A DNA stretch of 6,301 bases from Clostridia bacterium. Its GTDB lineage: Bacteria; Bacillota; Clostridia; Oscillospirales; Acutalibacteraceae. The stretch spans positions 1 to 6,301 of the forward strand of contig JAFYNC010000201.1 in NCBI GenBank assembly GCA_017549905.1, given 5' to 3'. Both the position numbers and the translations under genes were made by a program. The notes under the pieces are model-generated. The model was not told the DNA's origin and ran no database searches. It saw only the letters and a list, made by a program, of their open reading frames with translations. This document shows positions 1 to 5,447 of this stretch, piece after piece; within the stretch, counting starts at the first letter, position 1; each line of letters starts with the position of its first letter.

Positions 1-219
1 AAGGATTTTGAAGAATTCCTTAGCGAAAAAATAAATGTTCCGAAGTCCGAGTGTTTGCTGCCCGCAACAGTTGCAAAGGTTATTGAAAGTGGTGAAAAGA
101 CTGTTCGTGTAATGGTTGCAGATGAGAGATGGTATGGTGTTACTTATAAAGAGGATAAGCCGACTGTTGTTAACGCTATCGCAAAAATGATAGAAGAAGG
201 AAAATATAATAATCTTTAA
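1..219 (+). CDS. Sugar-phosphate nucleotidyltransferase-like protein, C-terminal fragment
   Basis: Frame 1 is open from the first base to TAA at 217-219, giving the last 72 residues of a gene that begins before the window. The fragment contains ECLLP (about residues 18-22) and WYGVTYKEDKP (44-54), followed by a helical end (VVNAIAKMIEEGKY). From memory, this resembles the C-terminus of clostridial NDP-sugar pyrophosphorylase-type nucleotidyltransferases, which transfer a nucleotide to a sugar phosphate in the cytoplasm. The catalytic N-terminal Rossmann domain and its GXGXR signature are outside the window, so the activity cannot be confirmed. nagB follows after 15 bp with no promoter or terminator between them, so the two are probably cotranscribed, which suits an amino-sugar or nucleotide-sugar role. 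The reading frame is certain; the family is a recognition call at moderate confidence. Confidence 0.65.
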   Translation, partial: KDFEEFLSEKINVPKSECLLPATVAKVIESGEKTVRVMVADERWYGVTYKEDKPTVVNAIAKMIEEGKYNNL

Positions 220-234
220 TAGGGGGAAACTATT

Positions 235-945
235 ATGCAATTTATTAAAACAGAAACTTATGAAGAATTAAGCCGTAAGGCAGCGGGAATAATTGCTTCT
301 CAGGTAATTTTAAAGCCCGACTGTGTTTTAGGTCTTGCTACAGGCTCAAGTCCTGTGGGAACATATAAAAATTTAATTGCGGCTTGCAAAAACGGCGATC
401 TTGATTTTTCAAGTGTTACTACTGTGAACCTTGATGAATATGTTGGCCTTGATGGTACAAATGACCAGAGCTACCGCTATTTTATGGAAGAAAATCTTTT
501 CAAGGGCATCAATATTAAGTCTGAGAATACCTTTGTGCCTAATGGTTGCGCAGGGGACCTTGAAAAAGAGGGTGAAGCTTATGATGCTCGCATCAAAGCG
601 CTTGGCGGCATTGATTTACAACTTTTAGGCATCGGTATTGACGGCCATATAGGATTTAATGAGCCTGACAGCTTCTTTACTGCTCCTACACATCAGGTCG
701 TTCTTGATGAATCTACAATTAAGGCAAACTCCCGTTTCTTTGCAAGCGAGGATGAGGTGCCCAAAAAAGCTATTACAATGGGTATGCTTTCAATTATGCA
801 GGCTAAAAAGATATTGCTTGTTGCAAACGGCGCCGCTAAAAAGGATATTTTAGAAAAAGCGTTCTTTGGTCCTATCACACCCGAAGTGCCTGCTTCTATT
901 TTACAGTTGCACCCCGATGTTACTGTAATTTTTAGTGAAAACTAA
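235..945 (+). CDS. nagB: Glucosamine-6-phosphate deaminase
   Basis: This cytoplasmic enzyme converts glucosamine-6-phosphate to fructose-6-phosphate and ammonia, sending amino sugars from N-acetylglucosamine or wall recycling into glycolysis. The 236-residue product matches the usual length of short Firmicute NagB proteins. Visible signatures are the phosphate-binding loop GLATGSSPVGTY (33-44), NLDEYVGL with the catalytic-type Asp67 (65-72), and GIGIDGHIGFNEP (132-144). The last carries Asp136, His138 and Glu143, matching the Asp-His-Glu triad of the family. NGAAKK (198-203) supplies the conserved C-terminal lysine region. The start at 235 is supported by AGGGGG at 221-226, 8 nt upstream. The gene is the last of its operon: a strong terminator follows 6 bp after the stop. 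The long C-terminal allosteric features of the E. coli enzyme are not evident, as is common in shorter homologues. Confidence is high. Confidence 0.96.
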   Translation: MQFIKTETYEELSRKAAGIIASQVILKPDCVLGLATGSSPVGTYKNLIAACKNGDLDFSSVTTVNLDEYVGLDGTNDQSYRYFMEENLFKGINIKSENTFVPNGCAGDLEKEGEAYDARIKALGGIDLQLLGIGIDGHIGFNEPDSFFTAPTHQVVLDESTIKANSRFFASEDEVPKKAITMGMLSIMQAKKILLVANGAAKKDILEKAFFGPITPEVPASILQLHPDVTVIFSEN

Positions 946-951
946 AGATAT

Positions 952-982
952 AAGCCGAATGATAATTCATTCGGCTTTTTTT
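952..982 (+). terminator. Rho-independent terminator of nagB
   Basis: A perfect 11-bp stem pairs 952-962 with 967-977 around a TAAT loop. The 3' arm runs into a T tract covering 976-982. It begins 6 bp after the nagB stop and ends the upstream operon. The -35 box of the next promoter starts 1 bp after the T tract. Confidence 0.93.
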
Positions 983-983
983 A

Positions 984-1012
984 TTGACATAAATGGAAAA
1001 TAGGTTTAATAT
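984..1012 (+). promoter_or_regulatory. Sigma-A-type promoter of mscL
   Basis: A consensus -35 TTGACA (984-989) is followed after exactly 17 bp by TAATAT (1007-1012). A perfect TATAAT also occurs at 1010-1015, but with a 20-bp spacer, so the first pairing is preferred. Transcription would start near 1019-1020, leaving a leader of about 25 nt with AAAAGGGG at 1028-1035 as ribosome-binding site. The promoter sits directly behind the nagB terminator, so mscL is an independent unit. Confidence 0.82.
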
Positions 1013-1043
1013 AATTATATAATTTCTAAAAGGGGATGTACAA

Positions 1044-1493
1044 ATGAAAAAAGATAAAAAAGGTTTTATTACAGAGTTTAAAGAATTTATAATGCGCGGT
1101 AATGTACTTGATATGGCAATAGGTGTTATTATTGCAAGCGCTTTCGGTAAAATTACCACAAGCCTTGTTAATGATATGTTTATGCCCTTTCTTGGTTATA
1201 TAATCGGCGATATGGACCTTACAAAGTATAATATTACCTTGGCTCCCGCCACAGCAGATACTGAGGCTGTTGTATTAGGTCTTGGAACATTTATTTCTAC
1301 TATTATTGATTTTGTTTTGATTGCGTTTATAATCTTCCTTATGATTAAGGTATTTGCAAAAACAAAAGAAATAACCGAAAAGAAATTGCTCAAAAAGCAA
1401 GAGGAAGAGGCAGCTCCCGAGGCTCCCGCTGCTCCAACTACAGAAGAATTGCTTACTGACATTTTAGCAGAGCTTCGAAACGGAAATAAATAA
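1044..1493 (+). CDS. mscL: Large-conductance mechanosensitive channel MscL
   Basis: MscL is a homopentameric inner-membrane channel that opens under membrane tension and releases solutes on hypo-osmotic shock. The 149-residue product has the family layout. An amphipathic N-terminal helix (about 7-17, FITEFKEFIMRGN context) leads into the pore-lining first membrane helix (about 19-48, with AIGVIIASAFGKITTSLVNDM at its core). A short extracellular loop (about 50-78, GDMDLTKYNITLAPATADT) and a second membrane helix (about 80-104, rich in F/I/L) follow. A charged basic-acidic stretch (105-122), an Ala/Pro linker (123-131) and a C-terminal helix TTEELLTDILAEL (132-144) end the protein, matching the usual cytoplasmic helical bundle. 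The start is set by AAAAGGGG 8 nt upstream. The gene has its own promoter and terminator and is monocistronic. Assignment is confident. Confidence 0.97.
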   Translation: MKKDKKGFITEFKEFIMRGNVLDMAIGVIIASAFGKITTSLVNDMFMPFLGYIIGDMDLTKYNITLAPATADTEAVVLGLGTFISTIIDFVLIAFIIFLMIKVFAKTKEITEKKLLKKQEEEAAPEAPAAPTTEELLTDILAELRNGNK

Positions 1494-1498
1494 ATTTT

Positions 1499-1529
1499 AA
1501 GCGATGTAGTTTTTTGCTACATCGCTTTT
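1499..1529 (+). terminator. Rho-independent terminator of mscL
   Basis: An 11-bp perfect stem (1499-1509 with 1517-1527) encloses a TTTTTTG loop, with T residues at 1526-1529 and more after one C. The stop codon of the convergent PAP2 gene (complement of 1517-1519) lies in the right arm. Read on the minus strand the hairpin also forms, but it is followed by a TTAAAATTTATTTATTT-like tail rather than a clean T run, so it may act only weakly in that direction. Confidence 0.88.
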
Positions 1530-2179
1530 CTTTTAAGTTTATTTGGAATAATAAATGCAAACGGGTATACTGCAATGCTTAAAAGTATACCGGCAAAAAT
1601 ATCAACCACCGAATGTTGTTTTAGAAAAACAGTGGAAAGAATAATAAGAACAGCACAAATGAGAAAAATTATTCTGTAAAGCGGTTTGTTTAATCCTTTT
1701 GTGTTCCAAGCAGTGAATAAAACTGCAAGCGAGCCTACAACGTGAAGAGAGGGACAAACATTGGTATTTGTATCTATCACATAAAGAAATTTTACGGTAT
1801 CGGTAAAAATGTTATCCCTCATAAACTCGGTGGGACGAAGATTTTGTTCATTTGGAAATACCGCAAATACAACTGTTGCAATTCCAAAGGAAAGAATTAA
1901 AAAATACATCAGCTTTTCAAATGATTCTATATCATTTTTTAGAGTATAAAGGTGTATGATAACTAAGTATAAATACCAAAAAACATAAGGAATAATAAAA
2001 AATTCGCAAAAGGGAATTATATCATCAAGACGTGAGTATATAGGTGTATACTCAGTAACCACTATACGTTCTAAAACAAAAAATGATAAAAGATAAAAAA
2101 CCCAAAATAAAAGCAGAAATAAATGCCTAAAGTCTTTTGAGGTAATATTGTTAAATCTTAGCTTTCTATAGTCTGGCAA
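1517..2179 (-). CDS. PAP2-superfamily membrane phosphatase/phosphotransferase
   Basis: This is an integral membrane protein of the PAP2 (phosphatidic acid phosphatase type 2) superfamily; members hydrolyse or transfer lipid phosphates at the membrane face. With TTG at 2179-2177 it has 220 residues; numbering here follows the longer 230-residue frame from GTG 2209. Predicted membrane helices lie around 29-47, 66-87, 98-118, 156-169, 178-195 and 203-222. The signature appears as NLRP (123-126), PSLH (153-156, in place of the classical PSGH), and STVFLKQHSVVD (192-203) with His199 and Asp203. The first-motif lysine and the arginine after Ser192 are absent, as in the inositol-phosphorylceramide-synthase-like PAP2 subgroup, so the substrate cannot be named. 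The start is chosen because AGGTGAT, the only good ribosome-binding site, precedes TTG 2179, and a promoter -10 box overlaps the longer frame. Alternatives are ATG 2197 and GTG 2209. Confidence 0.85.
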   Translation of the reverse strand: MPDYRKLRFNNITSKDFRHLFLLLFWVFYLLSFFVLERIVVTEYTPIYSRLDDIIPFCEFFIIPYVFWYLYLVIIHLYTLKNDIESFEKLMYFLILSFGIATVVFAVFPNEQNLRPTEFMRDNIFTDTVKFLYVIDTNTNVCPSLHVVGSLAVLFTAWNTKGLNKPLYRIIFLICAVLIILSTVFLKQHSVVDIFAGILLSIAVYPFAFIIPNKLKRKAM

Positions 2180-2182
2180 AAA

Positions 2183-2189
2183 ATCACCT
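2183..2189 (-). promoter_or_regulatory. Ribosome-binding site deciding the PAP2 start
   Basis: On the minus strand this reads AGGTGAT, complementary to the 3' end of 16S rRNA, 3 nt before TTG 2179. The same AGGTGAT serves the S1-domain gene (3890-3896). No comparable site precedes ATG 2197 or GTG 2209. Confidence 0.6.
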
Positions 2190-2200
2190 ACCTGCATTTT

Positions 2201-2229
2201 ATTATACACGTTATTGTTTGAGCAGTAAA
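2201..2229 (-). promoter_or_regulatory. Promoter of the PAP2 gene
   Basis: Read on the minus strand, TTTACT (2229-2224) is followed after 17 bp by a perfect TATAAT (2206-2201). Transcription would begin near 2193-2195, at or past ATG 2197, giving a leader of roughly 14-16 nt that contains AGGTGAT just before TTG 2179. The -35 matches the consensus at four of six bases. Confidence 0.6.
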
Positions 2230-2262
2230 TAATAATTTGTTAATTTTTTGAGAAAATAATGT

Positions 2263-2269
2263 GGGAGGT
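2263..2269 (+). promoter_or_regulatory. Ribosome-binding site of the ClpP-like gene
   Basis: GGGAGGT is a strong Shine-Dalgarno site. It lies inside the longer frame starting at GTG 2261, so that GTG cannot be the real start. The distance from GGAGG is 7 nt to ATG 2276 and 4 nt to ATG 2273. No clear promoter is visible in the short AT-rich gap 2210-2260. Confidence 0.85.
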
Positions 2270-2275
2270 ATCATG

Positions 2276-2953
2276 ATGAGCGAAGAAAACAACAAGACTT
2301 ATTCAAAAACCGAAGAAATTAAGGAATTTGGAACAACGGGAACAATTGGCGGGAAACACAAAATTTTTTGTCTTACTATTATTGGTGAAATTGAGGGACA
2401 CAGTGTTTTGCCCGAACAAAGTAAAACCACTAAATATGAGCATGTAATACCTCAACTTATAGCGGTTGAGCAAAGCGAGGAAATTGAGGGAATGCTTATA
2501 ATACTAAACACTGTGGGAGGCGATGTTGAGGCAGGACTTGCCCTTGCTGAGATGATTTCGGGTATGAAAAAGCCTACGGTTTCTTTTGTTTTGGGTGGTG
2601 GACATTCAATAGGCGTTCCGCTTAGCGTGTCGGCAAAGCGATCATATATTGCGCCGTCGGCAACCATGATGGTGCATCCTGTCAGAACAACAGGTTTGGT
2701 GATTGGTGTGCCAAGAATGATGAATCATTTTGAACGTATGCAGAAACGAATAACAGATTTTGTTGAAAGAAATTCTAATATAACTGCAAAGCGCTTTACG
2801 GAACTTATGATGAATACCGAGGAACTTGTGACCGATGTTGGAACAGTGCTTACGGGCGAGGTTGCGGTCCTGGAAGGTCTTATCGACCAAGTGGGTTCTT
2901 TAGGCGAAGTTATAGATGGGTTATACGAACTTATCGAAAAAGACGGGCAGTAG
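2276..2953 (+). CDS. ClpP-family serine peptidase, TepA-like
   Basis: This 225-residue cytoplasmic protein belongs to the ClpP/crotonase fold. It resembles the TepA (YmfB-type) ClpP paralogues of spore-forming Firmicutes rather than housekeeping ClpP. Residues LIILNTVGGDVEAGLALAEMI (75-95) form the oxyanion-type region. GGGHSIGVPL (107-116) carries the likely nucleophile Ser111, MVHPVR (132-137) the likely His134, and TDVGTVL (186-192) the likely Asp187, so a full triad appears present. GLIDQVG (201-207) is typical of the family's C-terminal part. The charged N-terminal 25 residues replace a ClpP-style propeptide. No clpX or other ATPase partner is nearby, so whether it works with one is unknown. 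The start at ATG 2276 (or 2273) is set by GGGAGGT upstream. It is divergent from the PAP2 gene and convergent with the S1 gene. Family is confident; physiological role is not. Confidence 0.87.
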   Translation: MSEENNKTYSKTEEIKEFGTTGTIGGKHKIFCLTIIGEIEGHSVLPEQSKTTKYEHVIPQLIAVEQSEEIEGMLIILNTVGGDVEAGLALAEMISGMKKPTVSFVLGGGHSIGVPLSVSAKRSYIAPSATMMVHPVRTTGLVIGVPRMMNHFERMQKRITDFVERNSNITAKRFTELMMNTEELVTDVGTVLTGEVAVLEGLIDQVGSLGEVIDGLYELIEKDGQ

Positions 2954-2965
2954 CCCGTCTTTTTT
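2937..2965. terminator. Bidirectional terminator between the ClpP-like and S1 genes
   Basis: A 12-bp perfect stem pairs 2937-2948 with 2953-2964 around an AGTA loop. The GC core GACGGGC is flanked by an A tract on the left and a T tract on the right, so it gives a hairpin plus U-run in both directions. The ClpP-like stop TAG (2951-2953) lies in the loop and first stem base. The convergent S1 gene's stop (complement of 2964-2966) is at its right edge. Confidence 0.92.
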
Positions 2966-3884
2966 ATCCGCAAAACCTTGTGAAAATGCGTTTTTCACAG
3001 GTTTCGGGCGAGTATTCCCAGTTGTCAATGTGGTCGCCGTCATAAAAATATTTTATTTTAGGCGAATAATTATTTTCAAAGTTGTCAATAATAATAAGTT
3101 TAATCTTCATTTTTTCTTTAATTATACTTTTAATATAAACACTTGCTTGTTGACCTACTTTAATGTTTTCTTTGGGCTCGGCAAGACCTGCAAGGTTAGG
3201 CGAAATTTCTACGAAAACGCCATAGTTTTCAACGCTTCTCACCACCCCCGTAACCGTTTGACCTGCTGAAAACATCTGTGTGTTTTCTTCCCAAGTGCCC
3301 AAAAGTTCTTTGTGTGAAAGGGTTATTTTTCCGTCGGGCGCGATGCTTTTAATTACTGCTTTAATACTTTCGCCCACAAAAAATCGGTCTGCGGGGTGTG
3401 AAATTCGTGAAATGGAAATAGCATCAATCGGCAAAAGCGCTATGTTTCCGCAACCTATATCGCAAAAAGCGCCAAATGATTCAAGGTGGGTTATTTTAGC
3501 GTTTATTATATCGCCCGGCGATTTATTGTTTAATATGTGCTCACGGCACTTTTCTTGCGCGTTTTTGCGCGATAAAACTGCAAATTGACCTGCCTTATCG
3601 TCTGTTTCGATACCTTCAACCGTAAAGCAAACTGTTTTTCCAACTCTCGAAATAAGTGCAATATCACGCGTTATACCCTCACTTATCCCGAGCGCACCCT
3701 CGTTTCTTGGGATTACGCCTTTAAAAATACCTAAATCTACTATAAGATTATGGTTAGCGTCACACATTAAAACGGGCGCTTCAAGCACTGTGCGCGCAAG
3801 TTTAGCCTCTTCTAAAAAAAGTGTCGAGAATCCCTTTTGTTTATTGTCATCTCTTTGCCATCCTTCAGGATAAAAACCGTTCAT
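2964..3884 (-). CDS. S1 RNA-binding domain protein (three S1-type domains)
   Basis: A 306-residue cytoplasmic protein made mostly of S1 (OB-fold) modules, which bind single-stranded RNA. A first, degenerate module spans about 33-106 (VLMCDANHNLIVDLGIFKGVIPR, later QFAVLSRK). A second, clear one spans about 123-192 (PGDIINAKITHLESFGAFCDIG, later GKITLSHKELLGTWEE). A third spans about 207-266 (AGQTVTGVVRSVENYGVFVEI, later MKIKLIII). A tail of about 40 residues (267-306), rich in aromatic and charged residues, fits no domain I recognise. It resembles the short S1-like proteins annotated in many Clostridia as 30S ribosomal protein S1-like, but it is much shorter than the six-domain E. coli S1 and its role in translation is unproven. 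ATG 3884 is preceded by AAAGGTGAT, 5 nt upstream. The gene is divergent from murD and ends at a shared bidirectional terminator. Confidence 0.88.
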   Translation of the reverse strand: MNGFYPEGWQRDDNKQKGFSTLFLEEAKLARTVLEAPVLMCDANHNLIVDLGIFKGVIPRNEGALGISEGITRDIALISRVGKTVCFTVEGIETDDKAGQFAVLSRKNAQEKCREHILNNKSPGDIINAKITHLESFGAFCDIGCGNIALLPIDAISISRISHPADRFFVGESIKAVIKSIAPDGKITLSHKELLGTWEENTQMFSAGQTVTGVVRSVENYGVFVEISPNLAGLAEPKENIKVGQQASVYIKSIIKEKMKIKLIIIDNFENNYSPKIKYFYDGDHIDNWEYSPETCEKRIFTRFCG

Positions 3885-3922
3885 ATTTTATCACCTTTCT
3901 TTTTTACTCTTTATCCTAAAGA

Positions 3923-3928
3923 ATTATA
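3923..3928 (-). promoter_or_regulatory. Possible -10 box of the S1-domain gene
   Basis: The minus strand reads a perfect TATAAT here, about 39 nt upstream of the start codon. The position 17 bp further upstream holds GCATTT, a poor -35, and there is no extended -10 TG. A start near 3916 would give a leader of about 32 nt with the AAAGGTGAT site. Only the -10 is convincing. Confidence 0.4.
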
Positions 3929-4001
3929 TGATAAATATAGTGCAAAAATGCGAGAATTCTGACGATAATTAAAATTTAATTTTTAATATTTTTATATGCT
4001 A

Positions 4002-4030
4002 TTGATATTTGAAATCAGTTTCAGTATAAT
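4002..4030 (+). promoter_or_regulatory. Sigma-A-type promoter of murD
   Basis: TTGATA (4002-4007) and a perfect TATAAT (4025-4030) are separated by exactly 17 bp. An A/T-rich stretch at 3971-3999, suggestive of an UP element, lies just upstream. Transcription would begin near 4037, giving a leader of about 31 nt. The spacer contains the dyad TGAAA-TCAG-TTTCA (4010-4023), which could be an operator but has short arms. Confidence 0.85.
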
Positions 4031-4052
4031 ATATATGTATAGTTATGTCTTT

Positions 4053-4059
4053 AAGGGGG
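4053..4059 (+). promoter_or_regulatory. Ribosome-binding site deciding the murD start
   Basis: AAGGGGG ends 8 nt before TTG 4068, a normal spacing. It fixes the TTG as the start codon, because the upstream in-frame ATG codons at 3996 and 4035 have no such site and lie before or at the predicted transcription start. Confidence 0.88.
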
Positions 4060-4067
4060 CATTTGTT

Positions 4068-5447
4068 TTGGATTGCAAAAAGTTTTTTGAACAAATTAAG
4101 GGTAAAAGGATTGCGATGTGCGGAATAGGCGTAAGCAACACACCGCTGATTCTTGATTTTTTGAATAAGGGAGCATCAGTTTACGCGTGCGATAAGAGAA
4201 CACGCGAAATGATTGGTGATACTGCCGATATGCTCGAAAAAGCAGGCGCAGAACTTAAACTTGGTGACGGATATCTCGATAATTTAGAGGTTGATATTAT
4301 ATTCAGAACACCCGGTATGAACTGGAATTTGCCCGAGCTTGACTCTGCAAGAAAAAAGGGAATTGCGGTAACAAGTGAAATGGAAGTGTTCTTTGACCTT
4401 TGCCCTGCTACTGTTTTTGCGGTTACAGGCTCTGATGGAAAGACTACCACAACAACGCTAATAGCCAAAATGCTTGAAGCAGAGGGTAAAAAAGTATTTG
4501 TGGGCGGAAATATCGGAAAACCGTTGTTGCCCGAAATTGAAAATATAACCGCTGAGGATTTTGTAGTAGTAGAACTTTCTTCATTTCAATTAATTTCTAT
4601 GCGTAAAAGCCCTGATGTTGCAGTTGTTACAAATGTAGCGCCTAACCATTTAGACGTTCACAAAAATATGGATGAATATGTAGAAGCTAAGAAAAATGTA
4701 ATCTTACATCAAAATGCATTTTCGCGCACAGTGCTTAATCGCGATAATGAAATTACCGAGGGATTCCGCAGTTACGTGCGCGGTCAGTCGTTAGGCTTTA
4801 GTATGGAAAGAAAGCTCAATAACGGCGCGTGGCTTTCTCATGACGGTTATCTTCATATGGCATATAGAGGTATGGATGTACCGATTATGCACAGAAGCGA
4901 TATTACAATTTTAGGTGACCACAATGTTGCTAATTATCTTACTGCAATTACGGCGGTTTGGGGTTACGTTGGGGTAGACTCTATTCGCAAGGTGGCAAAG
5001 GAATTCGGCGGAGTAGAGCATAGAATTGAATTTGTAAGAGAAGTAAACGGAGTAAAGTATTATAATGACTCTATTGCCTCAAGCCCTACAAGAACTATTG
5101 CGGGTCTTAAGGCGTTCGGTAAAAAGGTGCATCTTATTGCGGGCGGTTATGATAAGCATATTCCGTTTGAGCCAATGGTGCCTTATATACTCGAAAAGGT
5201 AGAGAAGCTTTACCTTTGCGGACATACAGCCCAGAAGATTGAAGAGGCTGTAAGAAATGATGAAAATTATAATGGTTATCCCGAAATTATAAGGGTTGCA
5301 GATATTAAAGAGGCGGTAGAAAAGGCGCAAAAGGATACAAAACAAGGCGACATTGTAACGCTTAGTCCTGCTTGTGCAAGTTTTGATGCTTTTCCGAATT
5401 TTGCTGCAAGGGGCAATTATTTTAAAGAATTGGTGAATGGGCTTTGA
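4068..5447 (+). CDS. murD: UDP-N-acetylmuramoyl-L-alanine--D-glutamate ligase
   Basis: MurD adds D-glutamate to UDP-MurNAc-L-alanine using ATP in the cytoplasmic phase of peptidoglycan synthesis. From TTG 4068 the product has 459 residues, close to the usual length of about 450. The N-terminal Rossmann-like UDP-binding domain (about 12-110) has MCGIGVSN (17-24). The ATP-binding central domain has the P-loop GSDGKTTTT (121-129), VVELSSFQL (167-175), APNHLDVH (191-198), and Lys208 aligned with the carbamylated lysine. DHNVAN (284-289) and HRIEFV (318-323) lead into the C-terminal ligase domain with NDSIASSPTRT (333-343), GGYDKHIPFE (359-368) and SPACASFDAFPNFAARGNYF (433-452), a MurD hallmark. 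A frame start at ATG 3996 would add 24 hydrophobic residues but places the promoter inside the gene, so it is rejected. Its TGA stop overlaps the next start codon. Confidence is very high. Confidence 0.97.
   Translation: MDCKKFFEQIKGKRIAMCGIGVSNTPLILDFLNKGASVYACDKRTREMIGDTADMLEKAGAELKLGDGYLDNLEVDIIFRTPGMNWNLPELDSARKKGIAVTSEMEVFFDLCPATVFAVTGSDGKTTTTTLIAKMLEAEGKKVFVGGNIGKPLLPEIENITAEDFVVVELSSFQLISMRKSPDVAVVTNVAPNHLDVHKNMDEYVEAKKNVILHQNAFSRTVLNRDNEITEGFRSYVRGQSLGFSMERKLNNGAWLSHDGYLHMAYRGMDVPIMHRSDITILGDHNVANYLTAITAVWGYVGVDSIRKVAKEFGGVEHRIEFVREVNGVKYYNDSIASSPTRTIAGLKAFGKKVHLIAGGYDKHIPFEPMVPYILEKVEKLYLCGHTAQKIEEAVRNDENYNGYPEIIRVADIKEAVEKAQKDTKQGDIVTLSPACASFDAFPNFAARGNYFKELVNGL

Noticed and set aside
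1196..1462. Reverse open frame across mscL
   Set aside because: It is wholly inside mscL with no ribosome-binding site or recognisable product.
2261..2275. GTG 2261 as start of the ClpP-like gene
   Set aside because: The codon is followed at once by GGGAGGT, which is the ribosome-binding site for the ATG codons downstream.
2916..3269. Forward open frame of 117 codons over the S1 gene's 3' end
   Set aside because: It is antisense to a clear S1-domain gene, starts inside the ClpP-like gene, crosses a strong terminator and resembles no family.
3953..3960. AGAATTCT palindrome in the S1-murD gap
   Set aside because: Eight bases around a GAATTC core is too short to claim as a regulatory site without conservation data.
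3885..4067. Possible small RNA or riboswitch in the divergent gap
   Set aside because: Apart from the promoters and ribosome-binding sites I see no terminator-like hairpin or recognisable riboswitch core; the gap is mostly A/T-rich promoter DNA.
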